From Lacrimispora xylanisolvens (GTDB taxonomy: Bacteria; Bacillota; Clostridia; Lachnospirales; Lachnospiraceae), in contig CP070896.1 of NCBI GenBank assembly GCA_017084465.1, positions 5,569,036 through 5,633,035 of the forward strand: DNA of 64,000 bases, read 5' to 3'. The translations under genes were made by a program, and so were the position numbers. Of the stretch, positions 12,301 through 20,651 are shown in pieces. Positions within the stretch are counted from its first letter, which is position 1, and each line of letters starts with the position of its first letter. The notes under the pieces were generated by a model. It was not told the origin of the DNA, searched no databases, and worked only from the letters and a program-made list of their open reading frames with translations.

Positions 12301-14409
12301 AGAGACTAATGAGCTGATTTATGAATTTACGAAGGAAGGAGGTAGAGTACACATCTCAGCGGAACTTGTAACACCCGGTAAAGAATATATTTTTAAAGAG
12401 ATCATTTCTCCGGATGGATATGCTTACGAAAAAGATATCAGATTTACTGCAGAAATCAGTGGAATTTCTGAGACCATTATCATGGAGGATCAGAAGACAG
12501 AAGTGATTATTTTAAAAATGGATGCAGAATCATCAGCACTTTTAAGTGGTGGGCGGTTCGCTATCAGGGAAAAGGATACTGGTTTATTAATCAAAGAATT
12601 TACATCAACAGGAGAACCAGTTATTTTTACAGGGCTTTTAATCGCGGGCAGAACCTATGAACTTTCTGAAGAAGAGCCCCCTGCCGGATACGCCTACAGT
12701 GAGAGTGTAACATTTACTGTACCAAAAGAAGCGGAAACAATAACCGTCACTATGAAAGATCAAAAAACGGAAATAGAGATTCAAAAACTAGCCAAGCCTC
12801 TGACTGAGAGTACTCCTTCCGAAGCAATACATCCATTATCCGGAAGCACGCTTCAGATCTTAAATGAGGACAAAACAGCTGCAAAGGCGATTTGTGATGG
12901 AAATGGTATAACAGCCGGCGAGAACTTAATTTTCACAACAGGAAGCCAATTCGAAGTAATAAAAGGGCAACTGATTGCCGGAAAAAGCTACTGGCTTCAT
13001 GAAGTGAGACCCGCAGACGGCTATGCCTATGCAAAAGATGTGGCATTTACAATGAGTTTAAATGGACAAAGGAATACAGTGGTTATGATTGATGATCCGA
13101 CCCATGTAATCCTTTCTAAAAAGGCGATTACGGGCAACAAAGAACTTCCTGGAAATCGTCTGAGTGTAATAGATAATGAAAGAAATCAGATAGAACAGTG
13201 GATATCTGGGGAGCAGCCTCATGAAATCTTAGGAAAACTAATAGCTGGAGAAACTTACCACTTTATAGAAGAAAAGCCAGTAGACGGGTATGCCTATGCA
13301 AAAGATATACCCTTTACTGTCAGTAAGACTGGAAGCATTGACCAGGTGGTAATGAGTAATGATACAACCAGAGTCTGCATCAGAAAAGTAGATTCATCTG
13401 GTCGGATTTTAAAAGGAGCCACTTTACAGATATTGGATCAGCAAAAAAACGTAGCTGTTTCAGACTTTGTATCAACAGATGAACCGATAGATATTATAGG
13501 TGAATTAGTAGCAGGAAGAACTTATTATCTTCATGAGGTAAATGCCCCAGCTGGTTACCTTCTATCCTCTGATATAGCCTTTACTGCACCCAAAGACCCA
13601 ACGATTGGAGGTTACTATGACCGATCCCAGCCAGCAAAGTCCAGGCTCGGATAAAATGTATCTCTTCAAAACTGATGCGGCAACAGGACAGGGGATTAAA
13701 GGAGTGAAATTTACTATTTACCGCCCTAACGGAAGCTTATATCTGACTGTGAATACTGGTGAAGATGGATACGCAGAATTTGATATGCCGGAAAATGGAA
13801 CCTATACTTACAAAGAGACAAAGTCAGCTCCTGGATACCTTGCAACAGATCATACTTACACCTTCACCATTAAAAATGGTGAGGTAGCAGAAAACAGTAT
13901 CGTATCAGTTGTTAATTACCGTTCTCCGGAAGTGATAATCCAAAAGGCAGATGCCGAAACAATGGAAAAATTAGCAGGAGCTGAACTGGAGATCAGAGGT
14001 GAAGCTGGAGAGCCGGTATTTAAAGGAATAACAGATAAAAAATGGAATCATTTCATTCCAACCGATCCGTTCTGGTCAATACACGATTCATGAACTAAAA
14101 GCTCCGGTAGGGTATAGAAAGATTGATTCCTTTCTGACTATTTGTATAACAGACGACGGAACCGTAAAAGGAGAACTTACAATGTTTAACAGTCCGGAGC
14201 GTAGAAATAGAAAAGGCATAATAACAGCTAAATATCAATCAAACTTAAATGGTCTTGGAATTATCAGCCATAGAGGAACAGGGTTTTGGAACTGGCTAAG
14301 TAAACTACCTGGGACAGGCGATGCAGGTCTTGGAAGTGGGACAATATTGAGTCTGGGTCTGTTGATTCTTGTATGTGGAATTATTATCTTGAGAAGAAAA
14401 AACAAGTAA
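394..14409 (+). CDS. Giant LPXTG-anchored SpaA/Cna-B-repeat surface adhesin (frame broken by indels)
   Basis: The ATG at 394 follows AAGGAGAA and encodes a Lys/Arg-rich N-terminus with a hydrophobic signal peptide (about residues 14-32). About 300 residues follow with an N-terminal head whose Cys in YFFCMNKG could belong to a thioester-type domain (not proven). An acidic Glu/Gly/Asp linker comes next, then at least 15 SpaA/Cna-B-like modules recognised by their closing E-box signature (EIKAPAGY, EEVKSPSGY, EELKAPAGY, EEEPPAGYAY, HEVNAPAGY and relatives). Near 11.39-11.75 kb is a DUF11-like repeat, followed by a T-antigen/FctA-like module. The C-terminus has LPGTG, a membrane helix and RRKNK. 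Such proteins are sortase-anchored and isopeptide-stabilised. The reading moves between frames near 2.55, 3.2, 6.1, 7.5, 9.3, 9.73, 10.4, 11.1, 13.6 and 14.05 kb, mostly at C5, G5 or A-runs, so I treat it as one gene of about 4,670 codons. No sortase lies in the window. Confidence 0.85.
1675..1905 (+). other. Acidic low-complexity segment with Cys residues inside the adhesin
   Basis: The translation is dominated by Glu, Gly, Asp and Ser (EEGEGEEGEGSDEADEAEEE) and then contains three cysteines (VDACEA, HWECRS, EASGCKA) flanking short acidic patches. It interrupts a SpaA-like module between its first strands (DYETGNPLQGSTW) and its closing E-box (FRETKPRDGY). Cysteines are rare elsewhere in this extracellular protein, so a disulphide-stapled insertion is plausible; that is inference. 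Confidence 0.6.
14305..14409 (+). other. LPGTG cell-wall sorting signal
   Basis: LPGTG is encoded at 14305-14319, followed by a Gly/Ser spacer, a hydrophobic helix of about 20 residues (LGLLILVCGIIIL) and the positive tail RRKNK before TAA. This is the canonical class A or pilin-type sortase substrate signal: cleavage between Thr and Gly and attachment to the peptidoglycan stem or to another pilin subunit. Confidence 0.93.
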
Positions 14410-14524
14410 GGCGAAATACAAGTATACTATAGTTAACGTATCCAATTTTCCTCGATTCCTGTAACAATCCCAGACTTTATTTAATATATGATAATTATAT
14501 GAATATAAGTGGGAGTAAACTAGA

Positions 14525-15421
14525 ATGAATTGTTACCCGTATTTAGGCTATAGGGAGGTCTGTGAGCAGATTTCGGTACAATTTCCGCCACAGCACCAGC
14601 CAATCCAGCCTGGCTTAGAGACATTAATGGATCCTAAACCCATCTTTGACAATCCCAATTACATTGGGACAGGAAAATTAAAGAATAAAATTGCATTGAT
14701 TACAGGAGGAGATAGTGGGATTGGAAGAGCGGTATCTCTGGCATTTGCAAAAGAGGGCGCAGATATATGTATAATTTACTTTAACGAACATGAGGATGCC
14801 CAGATAACAAAATGCTACGTGGAAAAACAAGGCAGCAGGTGCCTGTTGATTTCAGGGGATATACGGGATGAAACATTTTGTAATGAAGCGGTCTCTCAAA
14901 CGGTATCGTTTTTTGGCGGAATAGATATTCTTGTAAACAATGCAGGCGTACAGTTTCCTCAAACAGGAATTGAAAACATATCTGCAGAACAAATGAGGCT
15001 TACATTTGAAGTCAACTTTTATGGTTTGTTCATAATGACGAAATTAGTACGGCCTTATTTAAAATGCGGGAGTTCCATTATTAATACAACTTCAATTACT
15101 GCTTATGAAGGAAATGAATGGCTGATTGACTATTCCAGTACGAAAGGTGCAATTGTCAGCTTTACCCGTGCCATGGCACGTTCGCTGGTCTCTGATGGAA
15201 TTCGTGTAAATGCAGTTGCACCTGGACCAATCTGGACACCGCTACAGCCGGCCAGCTGGCCAGCTGATTATATACCCACATTTGGTTCGGACACTCCAAT
15301 GAAACGGGCAGGTCAGCCGTTTGAGCTGGCCCCAACCTATGTATACCTGGCCAGTGAGGATTCTTCTTACGTAACCGGTCAGGTTTTACATGTAGATGGC
15401 GGACAGAGCATGCAGTCATAA
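14525..15421 (+). CDS. SDR-family oxidoreductase (general-stress glucose-dehydrogenase type)
   Basis: A 298-residue classical short-chain dehydrogenase with an N-terminal extension of about 50 residues, as in the YhdF/YhxD/YdaD group of Firmicute stress SDRs. The Rossmann glycine motif TGGDSGIGRA is near residue 60, the NNAG strand near 140, the catalytic Ser in NTTSIT near 188, and the YxxxK pair in YSSTK near 203. The tail GQVLHVDGG is typical of the family. It should reduce or oxidise an alcohol or carbonyl using NAD(P)(H); the substrate is unknown. The ATG follows GGGAG. It is intact, single-cistron, and lies between the adhesin and a small protein gene. Confidence 0.9.
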   Translation: MNCYPYLGYREVCEQISVQFPPQHQPIQPGLETLMDPKPIFDNPNYIGTGKLKNKIALITGGDSGIGRAVSLAFAKEGADICIIYFNEHEDAQITKCYVEKQGSRCLLISGDIRDETFCNEAVSQTVSFFGGIDILVNNAGVQFPQTGIENISAEQMRLTFEVNFYGLFIMTKLVRPYLKCGSSIINTTSITAYEGNEWLIDYSSTKGAIVSFTRAMARSLVSDGIRVNAVAPGPIWTPLQPASWPADYIPTFGSDTPMKRAGQPFELAPTYVYLASEDSSYVTGQVLHVDGGQSMQS

Positions 15422-15522
15422 AAAGGTCGGGGATAGAGAAAGTTATATATGCAAAATTGTAAAACTATTTCATTTGTGATAAAATGTAATTAATTTCCAG
15501 ATGAAAAAGGAGGATAACCGCA

Positions 15523-15882
15523 ATGAACAAAGAAGTATTAAATTATGTAGTCGAAAAATCACATGAATTAATCAATGCACCATCCTGCAGCAAGGAAGCA
15601 AAAGCTGCCGCACAGACATGGCTGGATGCAATTGGGACGGAAGAAGAAGCGGATGAAACAAAAAGATACATAAAAGAACTGGAGGCGGATATTATACCGA
15701 TTGATGCTTTAATTGGTTTTGCAGAATCTGATCATGGAATTCAGATTTTTGGAGAGGATACCGCAAAGAATATTGCTGGACATGCAAAAAAAATTAAGTC
15801 GGAAGGCGCGATCTATTGTGATTGCCCTGCTTGCTCAGCGGCAACAGCAATAGTTGAAAAGAAAGAACTTATTATTGAATAA
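15523..15882 (+). CDS. Conserved small protein with C-terminal CDCPAC cysteine motif
   Basis: A 119-residue soluble acidic protein with a strong ribosome site (AAGGAGG) ahead of the ATG. The first two-thirds is predicted helical and Ala/Glu-rich; the C-terminus carries CDCPACSAA, a compact Cys cluster that could bind a metal or act in redox chemistry. I recall similar clostridial proteins of the same length that are often labelled 'Hsp90-like', a name with no domain support here (no GHKL ATPase motif). Function unknown. It stands alone between an SDR and a tRNA. Confidence 0.75.
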   Translation: MNKEVLNYVVEKSHELINAPSCSKEAKAAAQTWLDAIGTEEEADETKRYIKELEADIIPIDALIGFAESDHGIQIFGEDTAKNIAGHAKKIKSEGAIYCDCPACSAATAIVEKKELIIE

Positions 15883-16067
15883 GTAAGATTAAAGGATTTG
15901 ATTTTAAATACTTAAAGTGTTAGGAAAAACCTCGCGGATTGAATGCCACCAGCAAGCTATACTATTTTGTTTTGCTTATTGGAAATCACATTAAATACGG
16001 GAGGTTTTTTATTATCCTGGCATAAACACATTTTACAATTTCTATGAAAGCCGGAGGAATATGTGGT

Positions 16068-16193
16068 ATGTTATTTCTTAGTATTATTAATTTGATTTTA
16101 TTATTAATTGGATTATTTGTAATGGGAATGTGCATCTATGCTTTATACCTTGCTATAAAAGCATTAAAGATTTATATTAGTAAAAATTCATGA
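16068..16193 (+). CDS. 41-residue single-helix membrane protein
   Basis: The ATG at 16068 is preceded by GGAGGA nine bases upstream. The product begins MLFLSIINLILLLIG, continues as one hydrophobic helix, and ends with the amphipathic stretch YLAIKALKIYISKNS. The good ribosome site, transmembrane composition and positive tail argue that it is translated. Tiny proteins ending in a similar 'ALYLAIKALKIYI' pattern are, to my recollection, recurrent in Lachnospiraceae. No function is known; a small membrane regulator or stress peptide is possible. Confidence 0.65.
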   Translation: MLFLSIINLILLLIGLFVMGMCIYALYLAIKALKIYISKNS

Positions 16194-16224
16194 TATTTTG
16201 AATGCCGACAGAATTAATTAATAT

Positions 16225-16252
16225 AAAAAAAACCCCGTAAACACGAGGTTTT
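16225..16252 (-). terminator. Terminator of tRNA-Thr
   Basis: On the minus strand AACCTCGT, a four-base loop and ACGGGGTT form an 8-bp stem (one G-T pair) followed by eight T residues. It sits just past the 3' end of the tRNA-Thr. Confidence 0.85.
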
Positions 16253-16257
16253 CTAAC

Positions 16258-16330
16258 AGCTTCCGGGGGGACTCGAACCCCCGACCCACGCATTACGAAT
16301 GCGTTGCGCTACCAACTGCGCTACGGAAGC
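16258..16330 (-). tRNA. tRNA-Thr (anticodon CGT)
   Basis: The minus strand folds as a complete cloverleaf: a 7-bp acceptor stem GCTTCCG/CGGAAGC, a D-loop with AGTTGGTAGC, an anticodon stem ACGCA/TGCGT around loop TTCGTAA, and a T-arm with GGTTCGAGTCC. The anticodon CGT reads ACG (Thr). CCA is not encoded. Confidence 0.96.
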
Positions 16331-16340
16331 AATCCGGCTA

Positions 16341-16357
16341 TTCGGCATAGTGCCGAA
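16341..16357 (-). other. Hairpin in the tRNA-Thr 5' leader
   Basis: TTCGGCA and TGCCGAA form a perfect 7-bp stem with a 3-base loop, lying between the tRNA promoter and the mature 5' end. It would be the first structure in the precursor transcript and is removed with the leader by RNase P. It may only stabilise the precursor. Confidence 0.5.
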
Positions 16358-16365
16358 CCTTTGAC

Positions 16366-16394
16366 AGTATAACAAAAACAAGGTGAAAAATCAA
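16366..16394 (-). promoter_or_regulatory. Promoter of tRNA-Thr
   Basis: On the minus strand TTGATT, a 17-base spacer and TATACT form a good sigma-A promoter about 35 bases ahead of the tRNA. Confidence 0.8.
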
Positions 16395-16429
16395 CCCCTT
16401 TATGAAAAAAATCTTAGATTATGTAATCG

Positions 16430-16458
16430 TTGCCAAACCTTCCATAAAAAGCTATAAT
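16430..16458 (+). promoter_or_regulatory. Promoter of the GGDEF/EAL gene
   Basis: TTGCCA, a 17-base spacer and a perfect TATAAT. Transcription would start near 16465, followed by the ribosome site AAGGAG and the ATG at 16509. It diverges from the tRNA-Thr promoter. Confidence 0.82.
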
Positions 16459-16508
16459 TAACATAAAAGAACAAAATGTAAGCTTTCCTTACAAGGAGTA
16501 GGACTGTT

Positions 16509-18677
16509 ATGCATATGAGGGAAAATATCAGAATTAGAAAATTTGATATGGCAATTCCTGTACTCCTATGGCTGTTTCTGATTATTTGCTGCATCAGCTT
16601 TCTTCTTTATATGGTGCAGAGGAATGATATAGAAAATAATGATTATTATAATAGCGTATCAAAGCAAAACCAGTTAACAGTCAAAGGCCGGATAGAAGGG
16701 GATATCTACCTGCTTAAAACCATAGCAGCAGGCTTTGGAGGCATGGATTCTGATCATGCCAGACAGTTGCCGGATATAGTCAGCCGTATGAAGCTTTCCA
16801 TGGAAGGTATGAGGGTGGAATATACCAGGCAGCTTGACTGGACAAGATTAGACAGGGAAGATTATTATTTAAATGTTTTAATAAGGGGCAATGAAAACCA
16901 GCCTCTGGGTTATCTTTACGCAGGAAATGTACGCCATGTACTGAATGAGTTGCTGAATACGCAGATTTATGCAAGTTTAGGAATATGCGCAGTTTTTGAC
17001 AACAGGGGGAATTTAATCGCGGCATCAGGTGATAGAAATAATGAACTTGCCGGGAGTGATATAAAACATAAAATTTACGATATGATTTTAAGTGGTCAGC
17101 AAACTTCTTCTGAATTAAAAATTGGAGTCAGGGGGCAGGAACATGCTGTATTGTTACCGCTTGAAATCAATGACTGGTATCTTTTAAATACTTTTCCCAG
17201 ATCCGATTTGGAAAACAGATTTATGGAAACGGCTGTTGGTATCGGAATTTTGATATTATTATCCTCCGGATTCTTTTTTTTATTTTACTTCAGACAGTAC
17301 AGAACAATTACAGCAAATCAGAAAACTCTGATGAACATTGCCTATACGGATTCACTTACCCGCTGCCATAATTTTTATGCATTTAAAGAAGAAGCGGAAC
17401 GTATTCTTAAAAATGCAGACATGAAAAGCTATGCGGTATGGTACTGTGACATTAAAAATTTAAGTTTATTAATGATGTGCTGGGATATGAGGAAGGAGAC
17501 CGGATTCTTATTACCATTGCCAATTTACTGCAAAAGTGTCCGAAACAGAATTTTCTGTTTTGCAGAGTGTCAGCGGATAATTTTGCAGGACTCTGTCAAT
17601 ATGAATCCCGGGCAGAACTGCAGAACTGGTTTCAGAAACTGGTTCAGGCTTTCCGCCAGCAGGAGTTAACCAATAATAAAAGAATTGCAACCGAACTTTG
17701 TATGGGAGTATATTGCCTGGAAGAGGAAGATCGGAATGTTTCTATCGATAATATTGTGAATCGGGCCAACATTGCGCAAAAATACATAAAAAGCTTACCT
17801 GGAGATCAGTTTGGTTTCTATAATAAGGAGATACGGGACAAGGTTGTGGATGAATCTGAACTGGAATCAGAGATGGAAGGAGCCATAGAGAGACAGGAGT
17901 TTCGGATTTTTGTCCAGCCTAAGATCTCCATTCAGAATCATAATCGGATTGTGGGAGGAGAAGTTCTTGTTCGCTGGGAAAACCCGCGTAGAGGAACCAT
18001 ACTGCCTGGACAGTTTATTTCTATTATGGAACGGGAAGGAAAGATTATCCTGTTGGACCGCTATATGTTTGAACTTTCTTGTAAATGGCTTCATGAATAT
18101 TTACGGTCTGGAAATCCGCCTATAAACCTTGCTGTAAATGTTTCCAAGATGGGCATACTGAGGGATGATTTTGTAGATTACTATGGCAGTATCAAGGAAA
18201 AATATGAAATTCCCGACGGTTTACTGGAACTGGAATTTACTGAGACAGTTATGCTCTCAGATGATACCGTATTTAACAGTCTGGTGGCAAAGCTTCATGA
18301 AAAAAGGATTTATCTGTTCCCTTGACGATTTTGGAGCAGGTTACTCGTCTTTAAATCTCTTAAAGAATCTTTCCATAGATATTGTTAAGCTGGATATTAT
18401 GTTTTTTAGAAAAAGTAATGATATCCGGAGAGAGCGCATTGTCATTTCCAACATCATTAATATGGCAAAGGAGCTTCATATTAAAACCATTGCTGAAGGT
18501 GTGGAGTTTACAGAGACGGTTGACTTTTTAAAATCGGCTGGATGCGATATTATACAGGGATACGTATTTGCCAGACCGATGCCGTTAGAAGATTTTGAAA
18601 GGCTTCTTAGTGAAAAAACATCTCTGTCTCCTACAGATGAAAATAAGGCGGTGAATATATGCACAGAGAAATTATAA
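16509..18677 (+). CDS. Membrane sensor with degenerate GGDEF and active-looking EAL domain (c-di-GMP phosphodiesterase)
   Basis: Two membrane helices (about residues 14-37 and 240-262) bracket an extracellular sensing region, then come GGDEF and EAL domains. The GGDEF site reads RVSADNF, so cyclase activity should be lost, although the preceding helix GYEEGDRIL is kept. The EAL domain keeps its signature elements: GEVLVRW (variant EAL), AVNVS, ELEFTET, DDFGAGYSS, KLD, EGVE and QGY. It should hydrolyse c-di-GMP in response to an external cue. Two indels break the frame: one T missing near 17461 (AAAATT should be AAAATTT, restoring NFKFINDV) and one extra A in the A6 near 18301-18306. A sequencing cause is likely. 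The stop overlaps the acylphosphatase start. Confidence 0.88.
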
Positions 18678-18934
18678 GAGAACACATCTATGTTGATGGA
18701 AGAGTCCAGGGCGTGGGCTTCCGTTTTCGAACTATGCAATTTGCCGTGCAGTTAAAACTGACGGGATGGGTGAGAAATCTTGATGACGGCCGTGTAGAGA
18801 TGGAAGTACAGGGAGAACGGGAGAAAATTGATCACTTATTTGAGATATTGAAAGGGGAACGTTTTATAGAAATTTATCACTGCGAGGCGGATTTAATACC
18901 TGTAAAGCATGAGTCTGGGTTCCAGGTCAGATGA
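18659..18934 (+). CDS. acyP: Acylphosphatase
   Basis: A 91-residue intact acylphosphatase that hydrolyses carboxyl-phosphate bonds of acyl phosphates. The phosphate-binding loop with catalytic Arg is in GRVQGVGFRFR (about residues 14-24) and the catalytic Asn in GWVRNLDDG (near 42). The ATG overlaps the last 19 bases of the phosphodiesterase gene, suggesting translational coupling. A terminator follows, so the two genes form a small operon. Confidence 0.93.
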   Translation: MHREIIREHIYVDGRVQGVGFRFRTMQFAVQLKLTGWVRNLDDGRVEMEVQGEREKIDHLFEILKGERFIEIYHCEADLIPVKHESGFQVR

Positions 18935-18950
18935 GATAGAAAATTCTTAA

Positions 18951-18998
18951 ATCCCGGTATTTACAAGGAAACTTGTATTTGCCGGGGTTTTTGTGTTA
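18951..18998 (+). terminator. Terminator after acyP
   Basis: CCCGG at the base and TACAAG/CTTGTA near the apex pair around a GAAA loop, with a small internal bulge, followed by GGTTTTTGT. It separates the phosphodiesterase-acyP unit from the sugar transport locus. Confidence 0.75.
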
Positions 18999-19063
18999 CA
19001 AGAATGTGTACAGACTATGAACTGCAACATCGGATTTTGAACATGGGATAGACGGATATTGCA

Positions 19064-19092
19064 TTTACGGTCATTCATTTATCCCGTATAAT
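19064..19092 (+). promoter_or_regulatory. Probable promoter of the carbohydrate ABC transporter
   Basis: TTTACG, a 17-base spacer and a perfect TATAAT at 19087-19092, about 35 bases ahead of the solute-binding protein start. The weak -35 fits a gene that needs an activator; the AraC-type regulator encoded downstream is the obvious candidate (inference). Confidence 0.6.
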
Positions 19093-19126
19093 GAACCCAT
19101 AAACAAGAAATGGGAGGAAACATCTT

Positions 19127-20575
19127 ATGAGGTTAAGAAGAATTGGAGCAATTACACTTGCTGCACTCATGACAGCGGGTACGCTGGCAGGTTGTTCAGG
19201 CAAAACAGCAACGACTGAAACAACAAATGCCCAGACGACAGCAGCAGCGGAAACAACAGCGGCATCATCTGACACAAAAGCGGCAAGCGGGGAGAAAACC
19301 GTGATTAACATCTGGTCAAAGGATCGCCATGACGCATCCTATGTACAGGAAAAGGTTGATCAGTATAACAAAACCAATACAGATAATATTCAGGTAAATT
19401 ACCAGCTCTATACGGACAACTACGTTCAGGCCATTGATATGGCAGTACAAAGCGGTGAACTGCCTGATATCATGGTTCAGCAGGATCAGATGTTTGACAA
19501 ATACGTGAATGAAGGTCAGTGGGCAAACCTCTATGACTTTATGGATGAAAATATGAAGACGTATTTCAAGGACGTCATCTTTCCTGGTTATAACGAACTG
19601 GATGAAAAGCTTTACTTTATTCCCACCACTGGAACGACCTGCCGCCTCTTCTATAATAAAGAAATATTCGCACGTGTAGGGATTGCAGAGCCCCCAAAAA
19701 CGTTAGAGGAAATGGTGGCAGATTCCAAACTCATCACTTCCAAGCTGTCTGGTGAGGGAATTTATGGATTTGCTGAAAATATGAAGAGTGCAAGCTCTGG
19801 ATTACAGAGGTCCTTATTGATCGGACTTCAACGTGAAACAGGACTTGTAAATGGATACGACTTTGCAAAGGGAGAATATGATTTTACACCATGGGCAGAA
19901 TCTCTCAAATTATGGAAAGAACTGCTTTCTGAGGACAGCGCATTCCCAGGATGTGAGTCCCTTGATATTGACCCGTTAAGAACACAGTTTGCAGCAGGCA
20001 AAATCGGTATGTACATGTCTTATAGCCATGCAGAACCAGGAGTATACCAGAATCAGTTTCCAATGGATTCTGATAAATGGGATTGTGTGCCCATTCCAAC
20101 CGTTGGAGGCAAAGCGATTGGAAAACAGCTTTTCACCGGGACCGGCGGATATGTTATTAATGCAAAGAGCCCTAATTTAGAGAAGGCATTTAAAGTATAC
20201 AAAGATATTTTCACAAATGAAGATTATCTGGTTGGCTACTATGAAGGCGGTTATGGTGTGAGCATTCTGCCAAGTGTTATTGCAAAAGCAAAACCAAGTG
20301 CTGATTTCCAGAATAAAAAATGGCTGCTGATATCCGATATAGACGCACTTCTTCCAAAGCCACCTCACTCAGCATTTGCTTCCGGTATGGTAGTGGAAGG
20401 TGAGGATATGTTTAAGACCTGCGAATCAATTTACTATGGAGATGCAGATGTTGATACTGCATTAAAGGATTTAACTGATCGTTATAACAAGGCTTATCAG
20501 GATGCGATTAAAAATAACACAGGCTATGAAGTAAAGATTTCTGGTTACGATCCGCAGAACCCAAAATTACAGTAA
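19127..20575 (+). CDS. ABC transporter sugar-binding lipoprotein
   Basis: A 482-residue family 1 extracellular solute-binding protein. The signal peptide starts MRLRRIGAI and ends in the lipobox LAGC (Cys near residue 23); a Thr/Ala/Ser linker follows before the mature domain (INIWSKDRHD). The domain pattern (hinge, then GTGGYVINAKSP and KAYQDAI near the C-terminus) is that of oligosaccharide-binding proteins of the LplA/YtcQ group. It captures ligand outside the membrane and delivers it to the two permeases downstream. No ATPase gene is present; such systems commonly share an MsmX-type ATPase encoded elsewhere. Confidence 0.92.
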   Translation: MRLRRIGAITLAALMTAGTLAGCSGKTATTETTNAQTTAAAETTAASSDTKAASGEKTVINIWSKDRHDASYVQEKVDQYNKTNTDNIQVNYQLYTDNYVQAIDMAVQSGELPDIMVQQDQMFDKYVNEGQWANLYDFMDENMKTYFKDVIFPGYNELDEKLYFIPTTGTTCRLFYNKEIFARVGIAEPPKTLEEMVADSKLITSKLSGEGIYGFAENMKSASSGLQRSLLIGLQRETGLVNGYDFAKGEYDFTPWAESLKLWKELLSEDSAFPGCESLDIDPLRTQFAAGKIGMYMSYSHAEPGVYQNQFPMDSDKWDCVPIPTVGGKAIGKQLFTGTGGYVINAKSPNLEKAFKVYKDIFTNEDYLVGYYEGGYGVSILPSVIAKAKPSADFQNKKWLLISDIDALLPKPPHSAFASGMVVEGEDMFKTCESIYYGDADVDTALKDLTDRYNKAYQDAIKNNTGYEVKISGYDPQNPKLQ

Positions 20576-20591
20576 ATAAGTAAGTAATGGA

Positions 20592-20632
20592 AAAGAGGGG
20601 CCACTTCAGAAAAAGAGGCAGCCCCTCTTTCG
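20592..20632 (+). terminator. Intra-operon attenuating terminator
   Basis: AAAGAGGGGC and GCCCCTCTTT form a perfect 10-bp stem with a 19-base loop, between the binding-protein stop and the first permease. Partial termination here would give more binding protein than permease, a usual arrangement in such operons. Confidence 0.75.
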
Positions 20633-20651
20633 TTAAGAAAGGAGTACACAG

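Noticed and set aside
394..14409. Phase variation of the adhesin by homopolymer slippage
   Set aside because: The same type of break occurs at similar runs in housekeeping genes across the whole window, so sequencing error explains it without a regulatory role.
394..14409. A multi-gene pilus operon instead of one adhesin
   Set aside because: Internal segments lack ribosome sites, signal peptides and LPXTG motifs; only the last segment carries LPGTG and only the first a signal peptide.
15924..16013. Terminator or small RNA formed by AAAACCTC and GAGGTTTT
   Set aside because: The arms are only 8 bp with a loop of about 70 bases; too weak to call.
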